Shown: one piece after another, positions 6,704-13,480 of the stretch
Layout of the letters: each line of letters starts with the position of its first letter
How positions within the stretch are numbered: the first letter of the stretch is position 1
From: a virus
Virus record (IMG/VR): IMGVR_UViG_3300027503_000071
Coordinates: 1-20,946 of that record
DNA length: 20,946 nt
Direction: 5' to 3' (one strand)
The notes under the pieces: model-generated
Database searches by the model: none
Told to the model about the DNA's origin: nothing
Seen by the model: the letters and a program-made list of their open reading frames with translations, nothing else
Made by a program: the position numbers and the translations under genes

Positions 6704-8960
6704 ATTGTGTTTTTAACCAATCAAAATCATTAATTTTTGCAAGGGCTTCTGGATTGTTTTTATTTTCTTCTCCGTACTTACGTCCTGCAATTGCACCGCT
6801 AAGTGCATCATTAGCAAATTTGTCTTTTGCTACAGAACACCATATGTCTAATCTCTTTTGTGTTTCCTCATCAACTTGTCCAGCAATTGTTCTACTAGAA
6901 AGTTTTACACATTCTCTAAATGCCGATTTCCAAGTATTAAAAGGATCTGTATTGAATGCAGATATATTACTGACTTCCGGCATTGCTTTAAATTTTTTAC
7001 TAATCGATGTTGTCATGTCGGCTGTATTTACATCCATATCTAATGTTAATTTTCTTGGTAATAGTTTTACTCCACCATAACCATATATTAAATCATTTAT
7101 TGGATTTTTACTTCTCCACACATGAACAACATCTTTTTCGTATCGCGTTGCCTGATGATTAAAATTAAAATCATCTATTATATGTGCATCGGCATCAACA
7201 ACCCAGAACATGTCTGTTGTGGCAAGTTCAGCTGCCTTTATATGCGCTTGATGAATACCTTTAACACCATGTACTCGTTTAGCTCTTGGAAATTTGTTAA
7301 TTAGTTTATTATAATTTTCTTCAGCATTAGGTTCGTTATAACTTACAAATATTATATCATAGTCTTTATGCTTAGAAACAACTTGTTCATATTGTTTTTT
7401 ATTAATTAAAAACCTAAAATCAATTTCTTTAGGACTAACTGGCGTTGATGTAGACATTAACATCAATCCGTTATATGTTAATTCGTTTCTAAATTTATGC
7501 TGAAATACATGATTGATATTTCTATCATAATCATATACGCCATTATTAGGTTCAAAATATAAATTAAAAATTTCAGAATCAATAATTTCTATTTCAGGCC
7601 AAATTGCCCAGAATAAAGGTTGAGATTCGGTGTCTATAATTTGTTTGTAATCGTCATAAGTATCAATATTGTAAACAGGATACGCATAACGACTTGCTAC
7701 AAAATTATGTTCTTTTTTATCAATTAAAAATCTTCTATTAAATTCTTTTTTAGATATGATTTTTTCTTTAGAAAATAATACTACACCGTTTAGAAAAGAT
7801 TCTTTGTCGTTACATAAATTTTTAAAAACATGATTTTCTTTTCTATCATAATCAAATGCCCCACTATTTGGATCAAAATACAAATCAAATAGTTTATCAT
7901 CTAATATTTTAATTTCTGGCCATACACACCAAAACATATTTTGAGATTCAGTTTTACATATATCTAAATATTGCTCGTAAGATGTGATTGTATATATAGG
8001 ATATTGAAATTTACTAGCGATTATATTATATTCTTTTTTATCAGTAGGATATTGTTTATCAAACTCTTCTTGTGTTAAAGGTTTAAATTTGCTGCATAAC
8101 AAAATTCCGCTTAGGTAAGATTCGTCGTAATTACACAAATTTTTAAAAACATGATTTTCTCTTCTGTCATAGGTATTGTGATGGCTAAAATATAAATCAA
8201 AAATTTCATTGTTAATAATTTTTACCTCAGGCCACACAATCCAAAACATATCGTCTGTAATTTGTTTATACTCATCAAATGTTTTAGGAGAATAGATGTT
8301 GTATTGTTTTGGAATACTAGCAACAATATCTATTTCTTTTTTTTCTGCAAAAAATCTATGATAAAATTCTCTCTTAGAAACTTTTACATTTTTTGGAAAT
8401 AAGCAAATGCCGTCAAAAAATTCTCCATTTTTAAAAATATGAACAATATTAGAATTATGCTTAGGAACTTTATAATTAAATTTAAAATCTTCTTTGACAT
8501 TTACATCAGGCCAAATTGCCCAAAACATGTCTGTACTTGATTGTTCAACAGCGTTTAGATAATCATCGTAAGTTGTAATATTAAATTTATCATATCCTAG
8601 TGGAATACTAGCAACAATATCTATTTCTTTTTTATCTGTAAAAAACCGATTATCAAATTCTCTTTGAGAAATTGTAACTGACTTAGGAAATAAACAAACT
8701 CCGTCGTAATGATCACTATTTTTAAATACATGAACATACATATCGTCCCACTGGGTAGCTCTGTATGTGTTTAAATTAAGATTGTCTAATAAGGTAAGGT
8801 CGTCCCACACAACCCAAAACATTTTAGTAAATGCTTGTTTTTTTAATTGATCAAAAGAATTTATGTTTTCAAATTTTCTAGCTGTGGGATATTTTGACTT
8901 GACTGAGTTCCAGTTATAGTCGTTAATGGAATTTTTTGAAACATAAAAAATATCATACAT
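6693..8960 (-). CDS. Multi-repeat glycosyltransferase-like protein: five degenerate half-domains plus one intact GT-A-like domain
   Basis: The 755-aa product ends in a domain (about 533-755) closely related to the gene immediately upstream: YDIIFVSYNEPNAEENYNKL, KRVHGVKGIHQAH, then MFWVVDADAH with a DAD motif at 589-591. DAD fits the DxD site that binds metal and nucleotide sugar in GT-A glycosyltransferases. Before it stand five tandem degenerate copies of the MFWVVDAD segment, with the MFW (or LFW) at residues 47, 145, 238, 342 and 449. Each runs through a HVFKN-type strand and a KREF--RF---KKE-DIVAS block. In all five, DAD is replaced by WDD, WPD or WPE, so they probably do not bind donor sugar in the usual way. 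They may be binding or scaffold domains. Residues 1-46 resemble the start of the intact domain. The gene overlaps both neighbours, by 8 bases upstream and 11 downstream. The nucleotide-sugar role is inferred from the motif. Confidence 0.82.
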   Translation of the reverse strand: MYDIFYVSKNSINDYNWNSVKSKYPTARKFENINSFDQLKKQAFTKMFWVVWDDLTLLDNLNLNTYRATQWDDMYVHVFKNSDHYDGVCLFPKSVTISQREFDNRFFTDKKEIDIVASIPLGYDKFNITTYDDYLNAVEQSSTDMFWAIWPDVNVKEDFKFNYKVPKHNSNIVHIFKNGEFFDGICLFPKNVKVSKREFYHRFFAEKKEIDIVASIPKQYNIYSPKTFDEYKQITDDMFWIVWPEVKIINNEIFDLYFSHHNTYDRRENHVFKNLCNYDESYLSGILLCSKFKPLTQEEFDKQYPTDKKEYNIIASKFQYPIYTITSYEQYLDICKTESQNMFWCVWPEIKILDDKLFDLYFDPNSGAFDYDRKENHVFKNLCNDKESFLNGVVLFSKEKIISKKEFNRRFLIDKKEHNFVASRYAYPVYNIDTYDDYKQIIDTESQPLFWAIWPEIEIIDSEIFNLYFEPNNGVYDYDRNINHVFQHKFRNELTYNGLMLMSTSTPVSPKEIDFRFLINKKQYEQVVSKHKDYDIIFVSYNEPNAEENYNKLINKFPRAKRVHGVKGIHQAHIKAAELATTDMFWVVDADAHIIDDFNFNHQATRYEKDVVHVWRSKNPINDLIYGYGGVKLLPRKLTLDMDVNTADMTTSISKKFKAMPEVSNISAFNTDPFNTWKSAFRECVKLSSRTIAGQVDEETQKRLDIWCSVAKDKFANDALSGAIAGRKYGEENKNNPEALAKINDFDWLKTQYGI
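7212..8822 (-). repeat. Five tandem protein-level repeats of about 93-135 codons inside the glycosyltransferase-like gene
   Basis: The repeat starts, marked by the MFW/LFW codons, are at about 8822, 8528, 8249, 7937 and 7616. The sixth, DAD-bearing copy begins at 7211. Copies 1 and 2 form one subfamily (KKEIDIVASIP in both) and copies 3, 4 and 5 another (longer, with NHVF preceded by a YDR stretch). Identity persists in the DNA: a 33-base identical stretch at 8310-8342 and 8601-8633 (291 bases apart, 97 codons), and a 24-base identical stretch at 7816-7839 and 8137-8160 (321 bases apart, 107 codons). The spacings are exact multiples of three, as expected for in-frame duplications. Confidence 0.85.
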
Positions 8961-9864
8961 TTTCGGGCATTCTAAAATAAGTATCGTTTAAATTCATAGT
9001 TTCATTATATAAATCTAGTGTGTACTTGCTTTGGTTAGGATCTAAATAAGGCCAGTGCAAACCTAAACCAACTTTAATTTTTTCACCTAGGTCCTTTGTT
9101 GCATCAACTAATCCTTCACCGTTTACTTCTTCGTAGGGACGTCCATATTGATTCCAGATTCCTCTAAGAATTTCAAAATCTCTAACTTCTATATAATTCC
9201 AGTCTGTGCAATTAGCCATCCATGTTCCTAGTCTAGCACCGTATACAGCATATAGACCGTTTTCTTCGTGAGCGCCTACCGTAGACCACATACGCAGTCT
9301 ATGAATGTTATGCCACCAAATGCGTTCTTGTATTTCAGCCGGAGGAACTTTGACTCCGTCGAGCAACGTCATTTTAACACCTTCACGGAATCCTGCTCTC
9401 CATGCTTGAAATGGACTTCCTGTAATAATGCTATCACTAAAACTTAAAGGAAAGTTTTTGTATCCATCTTCCCAGCAAAAATCAACTTGTCCTCTATCGC
9501 TATCAGAATTTTCATGTGTTTTCATGTTAAGAACAAAATCTTTTTTCCAGATTTTTAAACCACCATTACCATATCGTAGTCCATTGATAACGTTGCGGCC
9601 ACACCATCCATAGACCTGTATCTTTGGATCATCCATTTTTAAATCGAGATTAAAAAATCTTGGATCTACAATATTGTCAGCATCGACGGTAACAAACCAA
9701 TCAGTGTCACTACTTTCTGCTGCGGCTTTATGTGCATGGTCTGAACCTTTAACACCGTGAATACGTTTTGCCCAAGGTACTTTATTACACAGGTCCGCAT
9801 AATGCAAGTCTGCATTAGGTTCATCATAACTTAAAAATACAACATCAAATTCAATAACTTTCAT
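8953..9864 (-). CDS. GT-A-like glycosyltransferase with DAD motif
   Basis: The 303-aa product starts VIEFDVVFLSYDEPNADLHY, then KRIHGVKGSDHAHKAAAE and DWFVTVDADN, with DAD at 61-63. A leading beta strand, a substrate-binding loop and a DxD after a hydrophobic strand suggest a GT-A nucleotide-sugar transferase. YGNGGLKIWKKDF (about 92-105) resembles the acceptor/donor loop seen after DxD in such enzymes. The same blocks, in the same order, recur in the C-terminal domain of the next gene (SYNEPNAEENY, RVHGVKGIHQAH, VVDADA, YGYGGVKLLPR, then an F--W---FRE-VK helix), so the two are paralogs. The start and the upstream stop overlap as ATGA (4 bases); the downstream gene overlaps by 8 bases. Donor sugar and acceptor cannot be told from the sequence. 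Confidence 0.82.
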   Translation of the reverse strand: MKVIEFDVVFLSYDEPNADLHYADLCNKVPWAKRIHGVKGSDHAHKAAAESSDTDWFVTVDADNIVDPRFFNLDLKMDDPKIQVYGWCGRNVINGLRYGNGGLKIWKKDFVLNMKTHENSDSDRGQVDFCWEDGYKNFPLSFSDSIITGSPFQAWRAGFREGVKMTLLDGVKVPPAEIQERIWWHNIHRLRMWSTVGAHEENGLYAVYGARLGTWMANCTDWNYIEVRDFEILRGIWNQYGRPYEEVNGEGLVDATKDLGEKIKVGLGLHWPYLDPNQSKYTLDLYNETMNLNDTYFRMPENV

Positions 9865-10457
9865 TTTGTCTCGATCACGTATTTGGGGAATAATCTTCTT
9901 GTGTAAACACTAAATCTACCTTCTAAAGGTAAACCGGTTAGTGAAATTTGTTTTTCTGTTAAATCACTGATACTAAATTTTACTATAAATCTAACAATAT
10001 TTGGATCGTTATATTCTGTAATAAAAAAACAAAGCTCGGTACTTCCGTCCCAGTGAATCTTTCTTTTTAATTCTCTATACTTAGGAGAAAGGTCAAAAAC
10101 TAATTTGTCTGTTCCTTCTACATAGGAAACAATTACATCGGGGTCTTCTACATCAGACCATTTTTTATCAACAATCCTATGGAGCACATCGTCTATCTTT
10201 ATAAGACTTCTTATTTCTGCAATTTCAAATTTGCCTGAGCTAATATCAACAAAACACGAATTTAATTTTAATGCGCCTTCATTAATTAATTGTGCTGTTT
10301 CTTGATCAATTTCTACAACATTTTTTTGATCTGTTAGAGCGTGTGACGGATACACTCCTGTTACATCGCCTGTATTAGGATCAAATGCAGCGTAAAATTT
10401 TACTTCTGGCGGTTTATAATTTGCTAACCATTCGTCAAAGTCTATTATTTCTGCCAT
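9861..10457 (-). CDS. Conserved-looking 198-aa protein of unknown function
   Basis: I do not recognise this protein. It starts MAEIIDFDEWLANYKPP, has no signal peptide or membrane segment, and alternates short polar turns with beta-prone stretches (for example KFYAAFDPNTGDVTGVYPSH near the N-terminus, and ELCFFITEYNDPNIVRFIVKF near the C-terminus). No DxD, Cys-rich or nucleotide-binding motif is visible. It sits between two glycosyltransferase genes, overlapping the upstream one by 13 bases and the downstream one by 4 (ATGA). The start has a good Shine-Dalgarno-like stretch (AGGAAGAG) upstream. A virion component or an acceptor/partner for the adjacent transferases are both possible guesses; neither is shown by the sequence. 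Confidence 0.8.
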   Translation of the reverse strand: MAEIIDFDEWLANYKPPEVKFYAAFDPNTGDVTGVYPSHALTDQKNVVEIDQETAQLINEGALKLNSCFVDISSGKFEIAEIRSLIKIDDVLHRIVDKKWSDVEDPDVIVSYVEGTDKLVFDLSPKYRELKRKIHWDGSTELCFFITEYNDPNIVRFIVKFSISDLTEKQISLTGLPLEGRFSVYTRRLFPKYVIETK

Positions 10458-11284
10458 AATTTCTCTTCCTGTATGCTGATAATTTCATCTGTAATCAATT
10501 CTTTTTCAACATAATGAACTACATCATATTGTCTATAATTTCCAATCTTAAGTTCGTTGTTTACATTGAAATAAAATCCTACATGATCTGTGTATCTATC
10601 TGACGGCCATGGCCAATTTTGAATCATTGGCTTCATGTGAACAATTTTAGGAAAATCTAAATCATATGCAATTTGATCAGTAATATCTAAAATTTTAGAT
10701 GATAATGCAAATGCTTCATCGGTTCCAATTACTTTAGGTTTAAAATCTGGAAAGAAAGTATTTTTAAATTCGTTAGGATTTTTTATAATATGTCTTGCTA
10801 AGGTAAAAAATTCTTTTGCTAGTTCGCTATCTTTCTTAAAGAACGTATAGAAAGAATATAAATTAGGCAAATTATTTTTTACAAATGCTTTTCTATAAAA
10901 ATCGCCTGTAATAACTTCTCCTCTGTATGTAAATGCTTTGTTTGCTACATACAATTCTGAGTTATTAATAAAATATTCTGCCCAATGACTAACATCTCTT
11001 GTAAACAACATGTCAGCATCTAAACATATTGTGTTATCCCAAGGTGTTAAATGATCCATCCATGATCGACCGTCCCATCCCTTTTCTTTGTTCCAAGGAA
11101 TTACTTTATCAAATACCCAAGGACTTTTTAATTGTTCTACAGCAGAAACATCATCTGTAACTAAAGCTACATTATTATAACCCCACTTCTGTGTATTTTT
11201 AATACTTAATGCCAAAGAATAGGCTAATTTTGTGTAGTCAATTGTTTCGTGTTTGGCAACTACAATTAAATATCCAAATGTCAT
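10445..11284 (-). CDS. GT8-like glycosyltransferase
   Basis: The 279-aa product begins FGYLIVVAKHETIDYTKLAY, continues with NNVALVTDD (38-45 region) and WDNTICLDADMLFTRDVSHW, where DAD at 89-91 is a DxD site. A start of 'own name, stroll through the day' type (Y-K-A--L--S--, then V-LVTDD, then D-----LDAD) is typical of family 8-like transferases, which move a sugar from a nucleotide donor with retention. Later, GTDEAFALS (about 195-203) matches the family's D-E-AL helix and HMKP (about 225) its metal/phosphate-binding His region. It overlaps the preceding paralog-like gene by 4 bases and the next gene by 13. A GGAG Shine-Dalgarno lies 5 bases before the ATG. The donor and acceptor are unknown. 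Confidence 0.82.
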   Translation of the reverse strand: MTFGYLIVVAKHETIDYTKLAYSLALSIKNTQKWGYNNVALVTDDVSAVEQLKSPWVFDKVIPWNKEKGWDGRSWMDHLTPWDNTICLDADMLFTRDVSHWAEYFINNSELYVANKAFTYRGEVITGDFYRKAFVKNNLPNLYSFYTFFKKDSELAKEFFTLARHIIKNPNEFKNTFFPDFKPKVIGTDEAFALSSKILDITDQIAYDLDFPKIVHMKPMIQNWPWPSDRYTDHVGFYFNVNNELKIGNYRQYDVVHYVEKELITDEIISIQEEKLWQK

Positions 11285-12141
11285 ATTAACTCCAACAATT
11301 TATCTTTATTTCTAACAATGCTTTGTTTATTCATTACATGAACATCGGTATTATTAATAGAACATGCTGTAAATGCTTCTTGATTTAAAGGATCATTTAT
11401 TAGGAAGTATAATTTATTTCCCTTAACATCGGCTAACATATCTTTATCAGTTGTAGTTAATAATGACGGTAAAGCATTTGAAGTATCTGTTGTAAAACCT
11501 TCTAAGAAATGTTTTGCAACGCTGAAAGAAATATCGTTTCTATACTGATGAGGATTAAATCTGTAAATGTCACCGTATTGTTCGTAGTTGTTTCGAATAT
11601 GTTTTACATATTCAAAAAATGTTTTGCTTTCCTCGTTTTTTGTAAAAATGACAGCGGTAGCCCAAAACAAATGAACTCCTGTTTCAGATACATGTTTATC
11701 TAAGAAACCAATTCGATCACCTCTAATATCATTCATAGATTTTGATATTAAAATACTTTCATCAATATCCCAATAATTATTCAGGGCGTTAGAAAAAATC
11801 AAATAATCGCTATCTAGAAGAAGTGTTCTATCATATGGTGTTAGATCCCATACCGATGCTCTATCGGCATTAATGAAAGGAATTGTTTTCGATTCGTTAC
11901 CGTCATTTAAACGTCTTGTGTTCAGAGTTTCTGGACGTGGGGTAGAAATAATGTTTTCAAAAACGTCATTTGCTTTATCCCAAATATTTGAAGTCTTCAT
12001 CCATTCAATTGTAGCATCATCTGTTACTAAAGTAAACGGAATTTCAAGATTCTTTTTTGCAAGGCCACCAGAAATCACTGCCAATAAAGCATAGTCAACT
12101 TCTCTGCTATTATGAGCAAAAATTAGGCCGCCTTTTTTCAT
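11281..12141 (-). CDS. GT8-like glycosyltransferase (DSD motif)
   Basis: The 286-aa product starts GGLIFAHNSREVDYALLAV, with PFTLVTDD near 35-42 and WDLTPYDRTLLLDSDYLIF around 98-116. DSD at 110-112 is a DxD site for metal and nucleotide sugar. The layout (N-terminal strand with Y-L, LVTDD, then TPYD-T--LD-D) is the same as in the downstream 279-aa gene, and both resemble family 8 transferases, though the two are clearly diverged. FWATAVIFTKNEESKTFFEY (about 159-178) is a plausible acceptor-side strand. Its start overlaps the 116-aa gene's stop by 4 bases, and it in turn overlaps the next gene by 4. It is the second gene of the late-promoter-led chain. Whether the two transferases act in sequence on the same glycan is inference. 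Confidence 0.8.
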   Translation of the reverse strand: MKKGGLIFAHNSREVDYALLAVISGGLAKKNLEIPFTLVTDDATIEWMKTSNIWDKANDVFENIISTPRPETLNTRRLNDGNESKTIPFINADRASVWDLTPYDRTLLLDSDYLIFSNALNNYWDIDESILISKSMNDIRGDRIGFLDKHVSETGVHLFWATAVIFTKNEESKTFFEYVKHIRNNYEQYGDIYRFNPHQYRNDISFSVAKHFLEGFTTDTSNALPSLLTTTDKDMLADVKGNKLYFLINDPLNQEAFTACSINNTDVHVMNKQSIVRNKDKLLELI

Positions 12142-12488
12142 AGATCCACCAATGCTTCTACAGAACGAGCTTTTTTAATCACTTCGTATTCTTGATAATA
12201 TTCGTTGGTCGCTGTAAAGTATCTGTCAAAAATTTCATCTTTGAATTTTGACAAATCATTAACTAAAACAGGATTGTCGTTTGCGTCGATAAGAACTACA
12301 TCTGTAGATCTATCTTGATCAATTAAAAATTGAACAAAATTAATTAATTCTCTGTTAATTTTAAAAATACCGCCATTGAATCCAAAAGTTAATTTTGCAT
12401 CAACTTTTTCTTTTAACGCTTTGCGTTGAATGGCTAGAGATTGCTTATAGTTTGAAAACTCTAAGGCTTTTGTTAATAAAGATTCCAT
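12138..12488 (-). CDS. Small conserved-looking protein, first gene of the modification cluster
   Basis: The 116-aa product (MESLLTKALEFSNYKQSLAI...) is largely helical at both ends, with a central TFGFNGGIFKINRELINF strand-turn and a charged stretch around FKDEIFDRYFTATNEYYQEY. No catalytic motif, membrane segment or signal is visible. I recall similar small proteins in marine T4-like phages but cannot assign a function. It is the first gene after the 58-base gap that separates it from the virion-type genes, and is preceded by a late-promoter-like motif and an AGGGAG Shine-Dalgarno 5 bases before the ATG. Its stop overlaps the first glycosyltransferase by 4 bases. Its position might mean it is needed in larger amounts than the enzymes (inference). 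Confidence 0.78.
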   Translation of the reverse strand: MESLLTKALEFSNYKQSLAIQRKALKEKVDAKLTFGFNGGIFKINRELINFVQFLIDQDRSTDVVLIDANDNPVLVNDLSKFKDEIFDRYFTATNEYYQEYEVIKKARSVEALVDL

Positions 12489-12515
12489 ACATACTCCCTA
12501 ATAATATGAGTATAT
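12489..12515 (-). promoter_or_regulatory. Candidate RBS-sequestering hairpin over the Shine-Dalgarno of the 116-aa gene
   Basis: On the minus strand, ATATACTC (12515-12508) and GAGTATGT (12496-12489) can pair as an 8-bp stem with one G-U pair and an 11-base loop. The core ATACTC/GAGTAT is a perfect 6-bp inverted repeat. The right arm covers the GAG of the AGGGAG Shine-Dalgarno (12499-12494) and ends right at the ATG. A stem this AT-rich is only moderately stable. Confidence 0.4.
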
Positions 12516-12523
12516 TATTTATG
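12516..12523 (-). promoter_or_regulatory. T4-late-type promoter candidate (CATAAATA) for the modification cluster
   Basis: The minus strand reads CATAAATA, one mismatch from the T4 late consensus TATAAATA, in the 58-base gap upstream of the 116-aa gene. If initiation follows T4 spacing, transcripts would start near 12510, leaving a leader of about 20 bases with the AGGGAG ribosome site. The same motif type appears in the only two other gaps of comparable nature (13470-13477, 16243-16250). Confidence 0.5.
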
Positions 12524-12546
12524 TGGGGTATAGATGGGGTGAAAAA

Positions 12547-13452
12547 TTATGCTATGGTGCTAGGTGCAGCATAAGCAGGAGAAGGAGCATTAAAACTCTG
12601 AGGTGTTAAATTTGGATATAAAGCTCCGGACGCTCTAACATGGGTTATGGTCCAGGACATTGTTCCGTTAACTGCATCTCCAGGGGGAGGAAATCCGGGA
12701 TCAGTATATCCGTCAATCCATCTAGATCTAAAAGTTATAGATGTTGCGCCGCCTGAATTATTATTACCAATATTACATAATACATCTATTTGCCATCTAT
12801 TAGATGAATATGGAGATGATGATGAAAGTTGATAAAATGTTTGATAAGAATTGGTTAAAGTATAAAAATTAACTGCGGGAGAATTACCCCCAAACACAGC
12901 AGGACTTGCAGATGTTGCAGATAAAGTAGTGTTCCAAGAATTATCTTGTTGTGTAGGAGAAGCACCTTGAGTAAATGCTGAAGTAAATCTTATTTTTCCG
13001 CCAGAATTAAAAAAATATCTTGCTTGATCAGCACTTGTAAATGATATTGTACAGGTACTTGCTACCTCGCCACTAAAAGAAACAGAGTTAGATCTTGATG
13101 TTCCTGCTTCAGTAACATACTGACCTGTTCCTAAATCAAAACGATTTGTTTCTGCTAACGATGCTAATGTGCTATATTGATAATTTGGCTGATCAGCTGC
13201 ATATCTAAGTAATTCGCCTTCGTTAATTGTAGTTATTGTTGGAACTGAACCTGATTGATGCACTATTGCATTAACTACATCAAATCTTAAATTATCCCAT
13301 TGTGTCTTTGTAACAGCATCGCCAGTTGCAACCAACGAAGATTGTAAGGCCTGCCCGTATCCAAGTGTGGCTGACCCGGTAGACATTACTCCAGAAATTT
13401 TATTTCTAATATTGTTATAATCCGGTACGCTAATATAATCATAGGCCGCCAT
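12547..13452 (-). CDS. Virion-type structural protein, tandem paralog B
   Basis: The 301-aa product begins MAAYDYISVPDYNNIRNKIS, has TKTQWDNLRFDVVNAIVHQ near 70-88, ADQARYFFNSGGKIRF near 142-157 and NSYQTFY near 203-209, and ends with a short Ala/Pro-rich tail. The same blocks appear in the same order in the 300-aa gene upstream. Proteins with this DYNNIR / ARYFFNSGG-IR arrangement are known to me as virion structural or tail-fibre-associated proteins of marine T4-like phages. The polar, Ser/Thr/Asn-rich sequence with no membrane segment fits a beta-structured surface protein. A strong GGAGG Shine-Dalgarno (13463-13459) lies 6 bases before the ATG. It is the last virion-type gene before the modification cluster. 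The exact position in the particle is not known. Confidence 0.78.
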   Translation of the reverse strand: MAAYDYISVPDYNNIRNKISGVMSTGSATLGYGQALQSSLVATGDAVTKTQWDNLRFDVVNAIVHQSGSVPTITTINEGELLRYAADQPNYQYSTLASLAETNRFDLGTGQYVTEAGTSRSNSVSFSGEVASTCTISFTSADQARYFFNSGGKIRFTSAFTQGASPTQQDNSWNTTLSATSASPAVFGGNSPAVNFYTLTNSYQTFYQLSSSSPYSSNRWQIDVLCNIGNNNSGGATSITFRSRWIDGYTDPGFPPPGDAVNGTMSWTITHVRASGALYPNLTPQSFNAPSPAYAAPSTIA

Positions 13453-13469
13453 TAAATTCCTCCGTTAGG

Positions 13470-13477
13470 TATTTAAA
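13470..13477 (-). promoter_or_regulatory. Weak T4-late-type promoter candidate (TTTAAATA)
   Basis: The minus strand reads TTTAAATA, one mismatch from TATAAATA, within the 28-base gap between the two ~300-aa paralogs. The predicted start would leave only about a dozen leader bases, which still include the GGAGG ribosome site. AT-rich context makes chance matches likely. Confidence 0.3.
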
Positions 13478-13480
13478 CAA

